Positions 37,520-46,751 of a stretch of 64,000 nucleotides of DNA are shown piece after piece. Positions within the stretch are counted from its first letter, which is position 1, and each line of letters starts with the position of its first letter. Origin of the DNA: Pseudomonadota bacterium (GTDB taxonomy: Bacteria; Desulfobacterota; Desulfobulbia; Desulfobulbales; Desulfurivibrionaceae). Position numbers and translations under genes: made by a program. Under the pieces are notes generated by a model. That model had not been told where the DNA came from. It worked only from the letters and a program-made list of their open reading frames with translations, and made no database searches. Where the stretch lies: positions 38,960 through 102,959 of the forward strand of contig JAHJRQ010000023.1 in assembly GCA_018830485.1 (NCBI GenBank), given 5' to 3'.

Positions 37520-37560
37520 CAGGCGGGAAAGTCTTCTTTACTTTCCCGCCTGAAAATTTT
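37520..37560 (+). terminator. Terminator after the DUF362 gene
   Basis: A perfect 12-bp stem CAGGCGGGAAAG/CTTTCCCGCCTG with a 9-nt loop, then AAAATTTT. It is 13 bp past the stop codon. Confidence 0.7.
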
Positions 37561-37624
37561 ATCGTGGCCAGCACATTGATGCTCATCAACCCATTACGGG
37601 AACAGCTATAAAGAGGAGTTGGGT

Positions 37625-38377
37625 ATGTACAATCTGCGCGGAAAAGTAGGCTTGGTGACCGGCAGTTCGCGGGGGATCGGCAAAGCGATCGCCCTGCGGC
37701 TTGCGGAAAACGGAGTGGATCTGGTGGTGAATTATGTGCGCCACCGCCAGGATGCGGAAGCCACTGCCCGCCTCATCCAGGAAAAGGGGGCGCGCTGCCT
37801 GGTGGTCAAGGCCAACGTGGCCAACGACGAGGACCTGCAGGGGATGTTCGCCCTGATCAAAAGCGAGTTCGGCCATCTGGATTTTCTTATCAGCAACGCA
37901 GCCTCCGGCGTCTTGAAGCCGGCGCTGGAGCTGAGCAGCCGCCACTGGAATTGGGCCATGGAGATCAATGCCCGGGCCCTGCTTTCCCTGACCCAGCAGG
38001 CCGCGCCGCTCATGGGCAAGGGCGCCAGGATCATGGCGGTTTCCAGCATGGGGGCGGTGCGGGCCGTGGAGAATTACACGGCCGTGGGCGCCTCCAAGGC
38101 GGCGCTTGAGTCGCTGGTTCGCCATCTCGCCGTGGAGCTGGGGCCTTTGGGGATCAATGTCAACACCATCAGCGCCGGCGCCGTGGACACCGAGGCCCTC
38201 AAGAAATTCCCCAACCGGGAGCAGATCCTCGACGTCGCCCTGCAGCGTACCCCCATGGGGCGGCTGACCACCCCAGAGGACGTGGCCGATGTCGCTTTGT
38301 TCTTATGCAGTGATCTGGCCGCCATGATCCAGGGGCAGACCATCGTCGTGGACGGTGGTTATTCCATCCGGGCCTGA
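37625..38377 (+). CDS. fabL: Enoyl-[acyl-carrier-protein] reductase FabL (SDR family)
   Basis: A 250-aa short-chain dehydrogenase that reduces enoyl-ACP in fatty acid elongation. The ATG at 37625 is 6 nt from AAGAGGAG. The cofactor motif TGSSRGIGKA, NNAASG-like SNAASGVLKPALELS, the catalytic YTAVGASKAALE (YX6K type rather than YX3K of FabG) and IDTEALKKFPNRE-type AVDTEALKKFPNRE closely match Bacillus subtilis FabL (YgaA). FabG is the main alternative but the YX6K spacing argues for FabL. No other fatty-acid genes flank it. Confidence 0.85.
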   Translation: MYNLRGKVGLVTGSSRGIGKAIALRLAENGVDLVVNYVRHRQDAEATARLIQEKGARCLVVKANVANDEDLQGMFALIKSEFGHLDFLISNAASGVLKPALELSSRHWNWAMEINARALLSLTQQAAPLMGKGARIMAVSSMGAVRAVENYTAVGASKAALESLVRHLAVELGPLGINVNTISAGAVDTEALKKFPNREQILDVALQRTPMGRLTTPEDVADVALFLCSDLAAMIQGQTIVVDGGYSIRA

Positions 38378-38385
38378 GCCCGCTT

Positions 38386-38985
38386 ATGGACGCCTTCCGG
38401 ACAGAGGCGCGGCTGATCCTGGCCTCGGGTTCGCCCCGGCGGCGCGATTTTCTTGCCGACTTGGGTATTGCCTTTGAGGTGGTGGTCGCGGACATCGACG
38501 AGACCCCGTTGACCGGCGAGCAGCCCGCTGAATTTGTCGCGCGGCTCTCCCGGGAAAAGGCCAGGGGGGTGGATATTCCTGATGCCTGGGTGCTGGGTGC
38601 CGATACCGCGGTGGTGGTGGATGGGGAGATTCTCGGCAAGCCCGGCGATGCAGAGGAGGCCTGCGCCATGCTCATGCGGCTCTCCGGCCGCTGGCATGAG
38701 GTGTGGACCGGCTTCTCCCTCTGCTGCCGGGCGACAGGCGAATCATGCACCAAGGCCGTCTGCACCAAGGTCCGATTTCTGGAACTTACCCCGGAGTTGT
38801 GCCGGGCCTATGTGCGCACCGGAGAGCCCCTGGACAAGGCCGGGGCGTATGGAATTCAGGGCAAGGGCTGTTTTTTGGTCCCGGAAATCAGCGGCTCCTA
38901 TACCAACGTGGTGGGCTTACCCATGACCGAGGTGTTGGAGGCGTTACTGCACCACAAGGTGATTGCGCTGCTCGATGATTTGTGA
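38386..38985 (+). CDS. maf: Maf family nucleoside triphosphate pyrophosphatase
   Basis: A 199-aa house-cleaning enzyme that hydrolyses non-canonical or excess NTPs (dTTP/UTP type or m7GTP type). The N-terminal LILASGSPRRRDFLADLGI, the middle VLGADTAVVVDGEILGKP and YGIQGKGCFLVPEISGSYTNVVGLP are the three Maf signatures. It begins 8 bp after fabL and ends 16 bp before the HDOD gene, so they may be co-transcribed. Confidence 0.95.
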   Translation: MDAFRTEARLILASGSPRRRDFLADLGIAFEVVVADIDETPLTGEQPAEFVARLSREKARGVDIPDAWVLGADTAVVVDGEILGKPGDAEEACAMLMRLSGRWHEVWTGFSLCCRATGESCTKAVCTKVRFLELTPELCRAYVRTGEPLDKAGAYGIQGKGCFLVPEISGSYTNVVGLPMTEVLEALLHHKVIALLDDL

Positions 38986-39001
38986 GAAAATCATCGTAGC
39001 C

Positions 39002-40237
39002 ATGGACACCTCCCAGCCGAATATCTTCGTCGCCCGTCAGCCTATCTTCAAGAGGAACAAGGAGGTTTTCGCCTACGAGCTGCTCTTCCGTTCCGGCCTC
39101 AATAATTATTTCGACCCCCTACAAGACGGAGAAGAGGCCACCTCCAAGGTCATCACCAACAGCTTTCTTTTGATCGGCATTGCCTCCATCACCGAAGGGA
39201 AAAAAGCCTTCATCAATTTCAGCGAAGAAATGCTGCTCAAGGGCTATCCCGCGCTTTTTCCCAAAGAGATCACCGTGGTCGAGGTGCTGGAGACGGTGGG
39301 GGCCACGCCCGAGGTCATCGAGGCCTGCGAGGGGCTGGTCGCGGCAGGCTATGTTCTGGCTCTCGACGATTTTCTCTATGAAGAGCGGTTTCTGCCGCTG
39401 ATCAAGCTGGCCGGAATCATTAAATTCGACATCCGCCAAATGAGTTTTGCCGAGCTTGAGCGCCAGACCAAGGTGGTCAGCCGACACAACGTGAAGCTGC
39501 TGGCGGAAAAAATCGAAACCAATGAAGAGTTTGAGGCCGTAAAGAAGCTGGGCTTTGATCTGTTCCAGGGCTATTTTTTCAGCCGCCCCCATATCATGAA
39601 GGGGCGGGATATCCCCGGCTCCAAGCTCCATTATCTTCAGGTGCTGAAAGTAATACAGGATGAGGATTACGATTTCGCCGAGCTGGCCAAGTTTGTGAGC
39701 CGGGATGTCTCCTTGGCCTACAAATTGCTTAAGTATGCGAATTCCGCCTATTTTGCCAGGAGGCAGAAGCTGGACAGCATCGAGATGGTCGTGGCCATGC
39801 TGGGGCAGATTACTTTACGGAAATGGCTGTCCCTGATGATGCTGTCCTACCTTGCCGCGGACAAGCCGTCCGAGCTCTTGCGGTTGGCGGCTTTTCGGGG
39901 CAGTTTCTGCGAACTGATCGCCGATCAGCTTTTGAATCGGCGCAAGGAGGCGGGGATGTTTCATACGGTGGGAATGTTCTCGCTGCTCCCCGCCATGCTT
40001 GACAAAGCCATGGCGGATATCCTGCCGGATCTGGCCCTGCCCGAGGCGATTCAGGAGGCTCTTCTCGTCGAGGTCGCAACCCCTCTCTCCCGGACCCTCA
40101 GGCTGGTCATGGCCTACGAACGCGGCGACTGGGAAAACACCGCCCGTCTGGCGAAGAAACTTGCCATCAAACTCGACTCCCTGCCCCTGCTCTACGAGCA
40201 GGCCATTGAAATCGCCCAGTCCCAGCTTACGGATTGA
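39002..40237 (+). CDS. EAL-HDOD signalling protein (YuxH-like, degenerate EAL)
   Basis: About 411 aa from the ATG at 39002 (MDTSQPNIFVARQPIF). The N-terminal EAL-like domain (1-195) has YELLFR where active enzymes carry the EAL/EVL metal site, FEVLET-like VEVLETVG and DDFLYE; several catalytic Glu/Asp appear missing, so it probably binds rather than cleaves c-di-GMP, or neither. The C-terminal HDOD domain (about 200-390) has AELAKFVSRDVSLAYKLLKYANSAYF and GMFSLL. Such proteins regulate motility and signalling, which fits the nearby flagellar genes. Confidence 0.88.
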   Translation: MDTSQPNIFVARQPIFKRNKEVFAYELLFRSGLNNYFDPLQDGEEATSKVITNSFLLIGIASITEGKKAFINFSEEMLLKGYPALFPKEITVVEVLETVGATPEVIEACEGLVAAGYVLALDDFLYEERFLPLIKLAGIIKFDIRQMSFAELERQTKVVSRHNVKLLAEKIETNEEFEAVKKLGFDLFQGYFFSRPHIMKGRDIPGSKLHYLQVLKVIQDEDYDFAELAKFVSRDVSLAYKLLKYANSAYFARRQKLDSIEMVVAMLGQITLRKWLSLMMLSYLAADKPSELLRLAAFRGSFCELIADQLLNRRKEAGMFHTVGMFSLLPAMLDKAMADILPDLALPEAIQEALLVEVATPLSRTLRLVMAYERGDWENTARLAKKLAIKLDSLPLLYEQAIEIAQSQLTD

Positions 40238-40293
40238 TGTTCCGTGTGCGGAATGGTCTTGGGGCTGCCCCCTTGCTTTCCCAGGGAGATGAG

Positions 40294-41172
40294 CTAGCGT
40301 TGCAGGGCGGCGATACGGCTTTCCAGGCTGGGGTGGGTGGCAAACAGCGCCATCCAGCCTTCCTTGCCGGCAATGCCCGAGGCGGCCATGTTTTGCGGCA
40401 GTTCACCAGCCTGCATCCCGCTAAGCCGTTGCAGGGCCGCGATCATCGGTTGGGGGCCGCCCAGGAGATACGCTGCGCCTGCGTCGGCCCGGAACTCCCG
40501 TTGGCGGGAAAAGTACATCACCACCGTGCTGGCGAGGATACCAAAGACCATCTCGCAGACGAACACGATTATCATGTAGCCGATCCCAGGGCCGGAAGGG
40601 GCTTCTGTCTCGTCGCCCCGGCGCAGCATGCTGTCGATGAGCGAGCCCACCACCCTGGCCAGGAAGAAGACAAAGGTGTTGACCACCCCCTGAATCAGGG
40701 TCAGCGTCACCATGTCGCCGTTGGCGATATGCGCCACCTCGTGGGCCAGAACCGCCTCGACCTCCTGCTTGTTCATGCCGTGGAGCAGCCCGGTGGAGAC
40801 CGCGACCAGCGATTTGGCCTTGCTCGCTCCGGTGGCGAAGGCGTTCGGCTCCCCCTCGTAAATCGCCACCTCGGGCATGGGCAGGCCGGCCTCGCGGGCA
40901 AACCGGGCCACGGTGTCGATCAGCCACTGCTCTTCCCGGTTCCGGGGCTGCGCTATGACCTGGGCGCCGGTGGACCATTTGGCGATGGTCTTGGACATCC
41001 ACAGGGAGATAAAGGCGCCGCCGAAGCCCATGATCGCGGCAAAAGCCAGCAGCATGCCGAGATTCAGGCCGTTGGCCGTGAGAAAGCGGTTGACCCCGAG
41101 CAGGTTTACCACCGTGCCCAGCACGAGCATGATGGCGAGGTTGGTGCAGAGGAAGAGAAAAATCCGTTTCAT
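40294..41172 (-). CDS. htpX: Membrane zinc metalloprotease HtpX
   Basis: A 292-aa inner-membrane protease for quality control of membrane proteins. Two N-terminal helices (about 5-24 and 32-52), the zinc motif [14 protein letters not shown] (about 140-153) and further helices at 155-175 and 190-215 are visible. The third ligand Glu sits in [13 protein letters not shown]. The length matches E. coli HtpX. It is convergent with the EAL-HDOD gene. Confidence 0.96.
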   Translation of the reverse strand: MKRIFLFLCTNLAIMLVLGTVVNLLGVNRFLTANGLNLGMLLAFAAIMGFGGAFISLWMSKTIAKWSTGAQVIAQPRNREEQWLIDTVARFAREAGLPMPEVAIYEGEPNAFATGASKAKSLVAVSTGLLHGMNKQEVEAVLAHEVAHIANGDMVTLTLIQGVVNTFVFFLARVVGSLIDSMLRRGDETEAPSGPGIGYMIIVFVCEMVFGILASTVVMYFSRQREFRADAGAAYLLGGPQPMIAALQRLSGMQAGELPQNMAASGIAGKEGWMALFATHPSLESRIAALQR

Positions 41173-41280
41173 GATGCGTTTCCTGTTTTTGTTGTTGAAG
41201 ACATGGTCAACGGACGCAGCCGCCTAGCCCCCGACCGCGCCGGAGGGTCGGCACGCTATCCGCTGGGAACCGGGTGCAAC

Positions 41281-42606
41281 TTAAGACACCGGCGAATCAG
41301 AAATGTTCCGATTTTTTTGGGGGATGTCGGAGAGTAAGGTGGCCAGCACCTTGTCGATGCGCTTGTCATCCATGTCCACCACCTCAAGCCGCCACCCTTC
41401 CCATTCCGCGTAGTCGCCGGTTCGTGGCACCCGGCCAAGCAGCAGCATGACCAGGCCGCTGAGGGTATGGTAGCGCCCCTTGTCCTCCTCGGGCACCGCC
41501 TTGAGCGCGAGGCGATCCTTCAGCTCCGGAATGGGGATGGTCCCATCCAGCAGCCACGAGCCATCCTCCCGCTGCACGGCCCAGGCATCCTCGGCGTTCC
41601 GTGGAGTGAATTCGCCGATCACCGCTTCGAGCAGGTCTTGCAGGGTGACCACGCCTTCTATTTCGCCATACTCGTCGATGACAAAGGCCATCTGCATGTT
41701 GCTGGCCCGGAACTGCTCCAGCAGCTCCATGCCGGTCAGGGTCTCCGGCACAAAGGCGCCGGGATGCAGACCAACGGAGAAATCCAGGGGGTGCCCCTGG
41801 GCCACCGTCGCCAGGGCATGTTTGGCCTCCACGACGCCAAGCAGTTTGTCCATCCCGCCATCGCAGACCGGAAAGCAGGAATACTCCGAGTCTATCAAAA
41901 GTTTGAGGTTCTCCTCCTGTGTCTGGCGGATGTCGAGGTAGACCACCGCGGACCGCGGAATCATCAGCGACCCCAACTGGCGGTCGTCGAGACGGAAAAC
42001 ATTGCGCACGATCGCGTGTTCCTGCAGCTCGATGACCCCGGCCTCGGAGCCTTCATTCAGCATGGCATGGATCTCCTCCTCGGTAACGCTGGACGAGATG
42101 CTTTGATTGACCCCCATGATCTTGAGCAGGGAGTGGGTGGAAAACGAAAGCAGCAGGACAAACGGGCGGCTGAAGACGGACAGCGCCCGCATGGGCCGGG
42201 CCACCAGGAGGGCGATGGTTTCGGGGTTGATCTGGCCGAGGCGTTTGGGCACCAGCTCGCCGGCAACAATGGAGACATAGGTGATCGCCACAACGACGGC
42301 AGCCGTGGCACTGATATCCGCGGTCTGTCCCGGCATGCCGATGGTTTGCAACCACAGGGAAAAGGGGACCGCCAACGCCGATTCACCCACGATGCCGCTG
42401 AGCACCCCAATGGATGTGATGCCGATCTGGATGGTGGAGAGAAAACGAGTGGGGTCTTCGCCAAGCTCCAAGGCAACGCCGGCGGATGCGTCGCCATCTG
42501 CGGCGATTTTTTTCAGGCGTGCCTTGCGGGCGGTTACCAGTGCGATTTCAGACATGGCGAAGAGGCCGTTAAGGCCGATCAGGGCAAGCAACAATAAGAC
42601 TTTCAT
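41281..42606 (-). CDS. CNNM/CBS-domain hemolysin-family membrane protein (CorB/YrkA-like)
   Basis: A 441-aa protein with a DUF21/CNNM membrane domain (1-195, beginning LLALIGLNGLFAMSEIALVTARKARL), two CBS domains (about 210-335, including MIPRSAVVYLDI and FVIDEYGEIEGVVTLQDLLEAVIGE) and a C-terminal CorC_HlyC domain (about 350-430). The 'hemolysin' name is historical. Members are implicated in magnesium/cobalt handling, so a divalent-metal transport role is more likely. Confidence 0.92.
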   Translation of the reverse strand: MKVLLLLALIGLNGLFAMSEIALVTARKARLKKIAADGDASAGVALELGEDPTRFLSTIQIGITSIGVLSGIVGESALAVPFSLWLQTIGMPGQTADISATAAVVVAITYVSIVAGELVPKRLGQINPETIALLVARPMRALSVFSRPFVLLLSFSTHSLLKIMGVNQSISSSVTEEEIHAMLNEGSEAGVIELQEHAIVRNVFRLDDRQLGSLMIPRSAVVYLDIRQTQEENLKLLIDSEYSCFPVCDGGMDKLLGVVEAKHALATVAQGHPLDFSVGLHPGAFVPETLTGMELLEQFRASNMQMAFVIDEYGEIEGVVTLQDLLEAVIGEFTPRNAEDAWAVQREDGSWLLDGTIPIPELKDRLALKAVPEEDKGRYHTLSGLVMLLLGRVPRTGDYAEWEGWRLEVVDMDDKRIDKVLATLLSDIPQKNRNISDSPVS

Positions 42607-42733
42607 TCAGCTCCTTGGGGTGTGTTGATGCGGTTCAGCACAAGCACCGCACGTGGAAACCGGACGGGGACCAGATTCTATTATAGGAGAAATCGCAGGG
42701 AAAAGTAAACAGCTACGGGGGAAAGGCGTGGTG

Positions 42734-43180
42734 CTACTTGGCCCAGCCCAGCACCAGCATCGCCAGAACCAGATAGCGTCCCGCCTTGGCCAGGGTAACC
42801 ATCAGGAGAAAACTCCAGAGGGGCTCGCGCATGAGGCCGGCCACCACGGTGAGGGGATCGCCGATGATGGGCGCCCAGCTCAGCAACAGGCTCCAACGAC
42901 CATGGCGGTGATAGGAGCGCCGGGCTTTTTCAAGATCGTGCTCCTTGACCGGGAACCAGGGTTTCTCCCGGAAATACTCGATGGAGCGTCCCATCCACCA
43001 GTTTGCGACCGAACCAAGCACATTGCCGCAGGTGGCAACGAGAAGCAGAGTCCAGGCCGGATAGCGATCCGCGAAAAGCAGCCCGGCAAGCACCGTCTCG
43101 GACTGGAGGGGGAGCAGGGTCGCGGCGCCGAACGCCGAGAGAAACAACCCGAGGTGTCCGGTTAATTCCCACATCGACAT
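42734..43180 (-). CDS. YqaA family membrane protein (SNARE-associated/DedA-like)
   Basis: A 148-aa inner-membrane protein with three to four hydrophobic stretches. The family core AFGAATLLPLQSETVLAGLL, GNVLGSVANWWMGR and SWAPIIGDPLTVVAGLMR is clear. It belongs to the VTT/DedA superfamily; some members flip or redistribute lipids, but the role of YqaA is unproven. It follows glyS by 14 bp. Confidence 0.9.
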   Translation of the reverse strand: MSMWELTGHLGLFLSAFGAATLLPLQSETVLAGLLFADRYPAWTLLLVATCGNVLGSVANWWMGRSIEYFREKPWFPVKEHDLEKARRSYHRHGRWSLLLSWAPIIGDPLTVVAGLMREPLWSFLLMVTLAKAGRYLVLAMLVLGWAK

Positions 43181-43194
43181 TGTCCAGGCACAGC

Positions 43195-45270
43195 TTACGG
43201 ATTGATGGCGTTCATCTTAGAAAAATCGCCGATCTGCAAAAAGAGCTGGGCGATGACGGTCAGCAGGTTCAACCGGTTGGCGCGCACCTTTGCATCCTCG
43301 GCCATGACCATTACTTCCTCGAAAAAGGTGTCAACCGGCTCCTTCATCTTGAGGATTACCCCCAGCGCCCCTTCGTAATCGCTGGCTGCAAGCAAAGGAG
43401 TTGCCTCGGTGCGGATCGCCAGGTATGCCGCATGGAGCTTCTGCTCGGCGGCCTCGGTGAGCAGCTCCGCTTGCACCGCAGTCTCGCTGTTCTCCTTGAT
43501 GATATTGATCACCCGCTTGAAGGCTCCAGCCAGAACGGTAAAGGATTCCTGGCCGCTGATGGCCATCAAGGCGCTGATCCTCCGCTTGCAGTCCAGCGGA
43601 TCGTCGAAGGAGACCGAGGTGACCGCTTCCACCGCCTCGGCCGGGATGCCCTGGCCGGTGAGGTCATTGCTGAAACGGCCCTTGATGAACTCAAGCACGT
43701 TGCGGCGGGCCTCGTCCTTGGGAACGGTCAGTTTTTCGCCGTAGAGGGCGAGCGCCTCGTCCACGAACTCGGCCAGGGAGAGGCTAAAACCCATGGCGTT
43801 GATGATGTGCAAAAGCCCCAGGGAGAGGCGGCGCAGGCCGAAGGGGTCTGCGGTGCCGGTGGGGGTTTGGCCGATGCCGAAGCAGCCGGCGATGGAGTCA
43901 ATCCGGTCGGCCATGCCGACCAGCGCCCCGGGGATTGAGGTGGGCAGCACCCCGCCTGCCCGGACCGGCAGGTAATGCTCCCGGATGGCCGTGGCCACCT
44001 CGGGTGTTTCTCCGCCGAGCAGGGCGTAATCGCGGCCGATGGCCCCTTGCAGGGTGGGGAACTCCCCAACCATGTCGGTGAGCAGATCGGTCTTGGCCAG
44101 GAGGGCCGCCCGTTCGGTCGAGGCCAGGTGCTCCGGCGCCAGCTTTTTGGCCAACAGCCCGGCCAGGGTGGTGACCCGCCTGGTTTTATCGAGCATGGTA
44201 CCCAGTTTATGCTGGAAGATAACCCCTGTGAGGTCTTCGACCCGATCCGCCAGGGTGCGGCGCTGATCTTCCTTGAAAAAGAAAAAGGCATCCTCCAGCC
44301 GCGCCCGGATCACCCGCTGATGGCCGTCTGCGGCAAGCTGTGCATCCTTGGTGTTGGTGTTGTTCACCGCGATGAAGTTGGGCATGATCTTGCCCACGCT
44401 GTCAACCACGGCAAAGTATTTCTGGTGCTCCCGCATGGAGGTGATCAATACCTCGCGGGGCAGGGCCAGGAAGCGTTGCTCAAAGGCGCCGCAGATGGCA
44501 AAGGGCTTTTCCACCAGATTGCACACCGTGTCCACCAATTCGTCATCCGGGAGGATCGTGCCGCCCGCCTGCCGGGCCGCCTTGGCGATCTCGGCAAGCA
44601 CTGCGGCGCGGCGTTCCTGGGGATCCACCATGACCTGGGCTGTGCGCAGGGTTTCGACATAGTCGCTGTACGAGGAGGCCGGGACAGAGGTTCTGGCCAT
44701 GAAGCGGTGGCCCTGTGTGGTGTTGCTGCTGGTGATGGTGTCCAGGGAGAAGGTGACGGTTTTGCCGCCATAGACGGCAAGCAGCCACTGGATCGGCCGG
44801 GCAAAGCTGGTGCGGCCTGCGCCCCAGCGCATGGATTTCGGGAAATTGAGGCTGGTGATCACCTCGGGCAGCAGCTCGGCAAGGAGTACCGAGGTTTGGC
44901 GGCCGACCTGTTCGACGCGCACCATGAGGTACTCGCCCTTCGGCGTTGCCAGTATTTGCAGGGCCTCAACCTCGACCCCGTTCTTTTTGGCAAAGCCGAT
45001 GGCCGCCTGGGTGGGCTGGCCGTTTTGGTCGAAGGCCGCCTTTTTCGGGGGGCCGAGAATTTCCTCTTCACGATCAGGCTGGCGCTCTGCCAGGTCGCTG
45101 ACCGACACGGCGAGACGCCGCGGGGTGGCGGCGGTGCGCAGGGAAGAATAGGGCAGGGCCAGGGCGGTGAGCCGGTCGCCTAAGTTTTTCTCCAGTTGGG
45201 AAAGGGCGGGCATGATGTAGCCGGCCGGGATTTCCTCGGTGCCGATTTCAAAAAGAAGCTCGTGGTGCAT
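43195..45270 (-). CDS. glyS: Glycine--tRNA ligase, beta subunit
   Basis: A 691-aa subunit of the heterotetrameric bacterial glycyl-tRNA synthetase. The start is taken at the ATG 45270 (MHHELLFEIGTEEIPAGY), the usual GlyS N-terminus; the track start is 14 codons further. The body contains LPKSMRW-like NFPKSMRWGAG, FARPIQWLLAVYGG and GLRRLSLGLLHI, and it closes with the C-terminal anticodon-binding helix bundle. The alpha subunit gene glyQ, usually adjacent, is not in this window. Confidence 0.95.
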   Translation of the reverse strand: MHHELLFEIGTEEIPAGYIMPALSQLEKNLGDRLTALALPYSSLRTAATPRRLAVSVSDLAERQPDREEEILGPPKKAAFDQNGQPTQAAIGFAKKNGVEVEALQILATPKGEYLMVRVEQVGRQTSVLLAELLPEVITSLNFPKSMRWGAGRTSFARPIQWLLAVYGGKTVTFSLDTITSSNTTQGHRFMARTSVPASSYSDYVETLRTAQVMVDPQERRAAVLAEIAKAARQAGGTILPDDELVDTVCNLVEKPFAICGAFEQRFLALPREVLITSMREHQKYFAVVDSVGKIMPNFIAVNNTNTKDAQLAADGHQRVIRARLEDAFFFFKEDQRRTLADRVEDLTGVIFQHKLGTMLDKTRRVTTLAGLLAKKLAPEHLASTERAALLAKTDLLTDMVGEFPTLQGAIGRDYALLGGETPEVATAIREHYLPVRAGGVLPTSIPGALVGMADRIDSIAGCFGIGQTPTGTADPFGLRRLSLGLLHIINAMGFSLSLAEFVDEALALYGEKLTVPKDEARRNVLEFIKGRFSNDLTGQGIPAEAVEAVTSVSFDDPLDCKRRISALMAISGQESFTVLAGAFKRVINIIKENSETAVQAELLTEAAEQKLHAAYLAIRTEATPLLAASDYEGALGVILKMKEPVDTFFEEVMVMAEDAKVRANRLNLLTVIAQLFLQIGDFSKMNAINP

Positions 45271-45318
45271 GGGATGGTTTCTCGCGATATTTTTTAGTGG
45301 TTGGCGTGGCAAAGGTGC

Positions 45319-46086
45319 TCAGGACACAGCCATGGTGTCCTCGTCCTGCCATTTTAAAGAGGCAAAGGTGTTATACCCTTGCGAGAGGTTTTCCACCAGT
45401 ATGGAAAACCAGGCAATGGCCGGATGGTTCTCAAGTTTGCGGCCCAGGGCCGTGGTGATGCTTTCCACGGAAAGGGTGTATTCCGTGCAGGATTCTTCGG
45501 CGGGCCAGCAGAGGTCGTGGGAGGTCACCTCTTCCACCATCTGGATGATATCCTCGATCCAGATGAAGTGCTTGAACCGCAACCGGATGGTTGCCCTGCC
45601 CCAATGGCCCAGCGAGCGGGGCAACCCCTGGCTTCGCTGGGACGGGACCGGCGGCGAGATGGGCACCTGGATCTCCAGGACAAGATCATCGGTTTTTTCC
45701 AGCGATCCATGCATGGTGCAGAGGTATTCCTTCATGCCCACCGCTTGCGCCTGTCCGGAGGATTTTTGCAGAAAATAGGGAAAGGTCATTTCCAGGTGGG
45801 CCGCTTCCGCCTGGAGCTTGATCTTCATCTCTTCGAGGATGCGATGGAAGCTCTTCAGGTTGATCTCGCCGTGGAACCGGTTGAGGATTTCCACGAACCG
45901 GCTCATGTGGGTGCCCTTGAACTGATGGGGCAGATTGACGTACATATTGACCGTGGCAACGGTTTTTTGGGTCTTTCGCGCCTTGTCCAGGACGGTTACC
46001 GGGTAGGAGATGTTTTTTACCCCCACCTTTTTGATGTTGATCCGACGGTAATCACGCTGGCCTTGGATATCTTTCATGTCGCTCAT
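45319..46086 (-). CDS. folE2: GTP cyclohydrolase FolE2
   Basis: About 255 aa from the ATG at 46086 (MSDMKDIQGQRDYRR); a TTG lies two codons upstream. It makes 7,8-dihydroneopterin triphosphate for folate and queuosine-type pathways. RDYRRINIKKVGVKNI, TVATVNMYVNLPHQFKGTHMSRFVEIL and PCP-like zinc-site region SHDLCWPAEESC match the type IB (FolE2) enzymes, distinct from FolE. FolE2 enzymes work with various metals, often in zinc-poor conditions. The palindromic repeat copy C begins 5 bp upstream of its start codon. Confidence 0.93.
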   Translation of the reverse strand: MSDMKDIQGQRDYRRINIKKVGVKNISYPVTVLDKARKTQKTVATVNMYVNLPHQFKGTHMSRFVEILNRFHGEINLKSFHRILEEMKIKLQAEAAHLEMTFPYFLQKSSGQAQAVGMKEYLCTMHGSLEKTDDLVLEIQVPISPPVPSQRSQGLPRSLGHWGRATIRLRFKHFIWIEDIIQMVEEVTSHDLCWPAEESCTEYTLSVESITTALGRKLENHPAIAWFSILVENLSQGYNTFASLKWQDEDTMAVS

Positions 46087-46090
46087 TGGC

Positions 46091-46231
46091 AAACATTCCC
46101 CGGCAGCGAATCTGCCTCGCAGTTTCGCTGCGCTGGCTTAACCGTCATCGGCCTGAACATGTGCAATAGCACATTTCGCAGACCTCTTCCGCGCATCTCC
46201 GGCAGCAGCAACGCGGCGCTGGTGAACGATA
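46091..46231. repeat. Palindromic intergenic repeat, copy C (diverged, about 141 bp)
   Basis: The core GTCATCGGCCTG...TGTGCAATAGCACA...TTCGCAGACCTCTTCC is shared with copies A and B. The outer arms are diverged (left CCCCGGCAGCG, right CGCTGGTGAACGATA) but still roughly complementary. It lies between folE2 and the response-regulator gene. The boundaries are approximate. Confidence 0.75.
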
Positions 46232-46333
46232 GCAGTGCGACTGGAATCAGTCTTCTTGGAGTTCCTGGGGGAACGGGTGTGCTCATTGGGCAGGAGGTTG
46301 GGTCTCGGTCTGCTTTTTTTGCTGGTTCAACTT

Positions 46334-46684
46334 TTAGGCAAGATGCTTTTTCACTGCGGCCTTGAGTTCATCCAGGTTGGAGGATTTGACGATGTATTCG
46401 TCGGAGGCCCAGGTGGCCAGATCCTGTTTGAATTCCTGGTAGGCAGAGCTGAGGATCACCGGCAGGGAGGAGTGCATTTCCTTGATCTGGCGAAGAACAT
46501 CGATGCCGTTGATGCCGGGCATATTGATGTCGAGGATGACCAGATCCGGGTTGATGATCTTTAGTTGGGTAAGGGCTTCTTCCCCGGAAAGAGCGGAGTG
46601 GACCTCGTATCCTTCCTCCTCCAGTTCTTCGCGGTACAGGAGGTGGATGCTGTCTTCGTCGTCAACAAGCAGTATTTTTTTCAT
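46334..46684 (-). CDS. Single-domain response regulator
   Basis: About 116 aa from the ATG at 46684 (MKKILLVDDED) behind GGGGGATC. It is a receiver domain alone: acidic pair Asp8-Asp9, phosphoacceptor Asp52 (ILDINMPG), Ser/Thr switch ILSSA and Lys in YIVKSSNLDEL. Compared with CheY in this window the last helix reads EYIVKSSNLDELK instead of KPF, as in many orphan receivers. No histidine kinase is nearby. The output is unknown; possibly a kinase-to-kinase relay or motility. Confidence 0.88.
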   Translation of the reverse strand: MKKILLVDDEDSIHLLYREELEEEGYEVHSALSGEEALTQLKIINPDLVILDINMPGINGIDVLRQIKEMHSSLPVILSSAYQEFKQDLATWASDEYIVKSSNLDELKAAVKKHLA

Positions 46685-46751
46685 TGATCCCCCCTGTTGT
46701 CTTGCCATGGGTTGTGAGATTTGCCGGCCCGGCCTTGGTCAAAAGTTTGCC

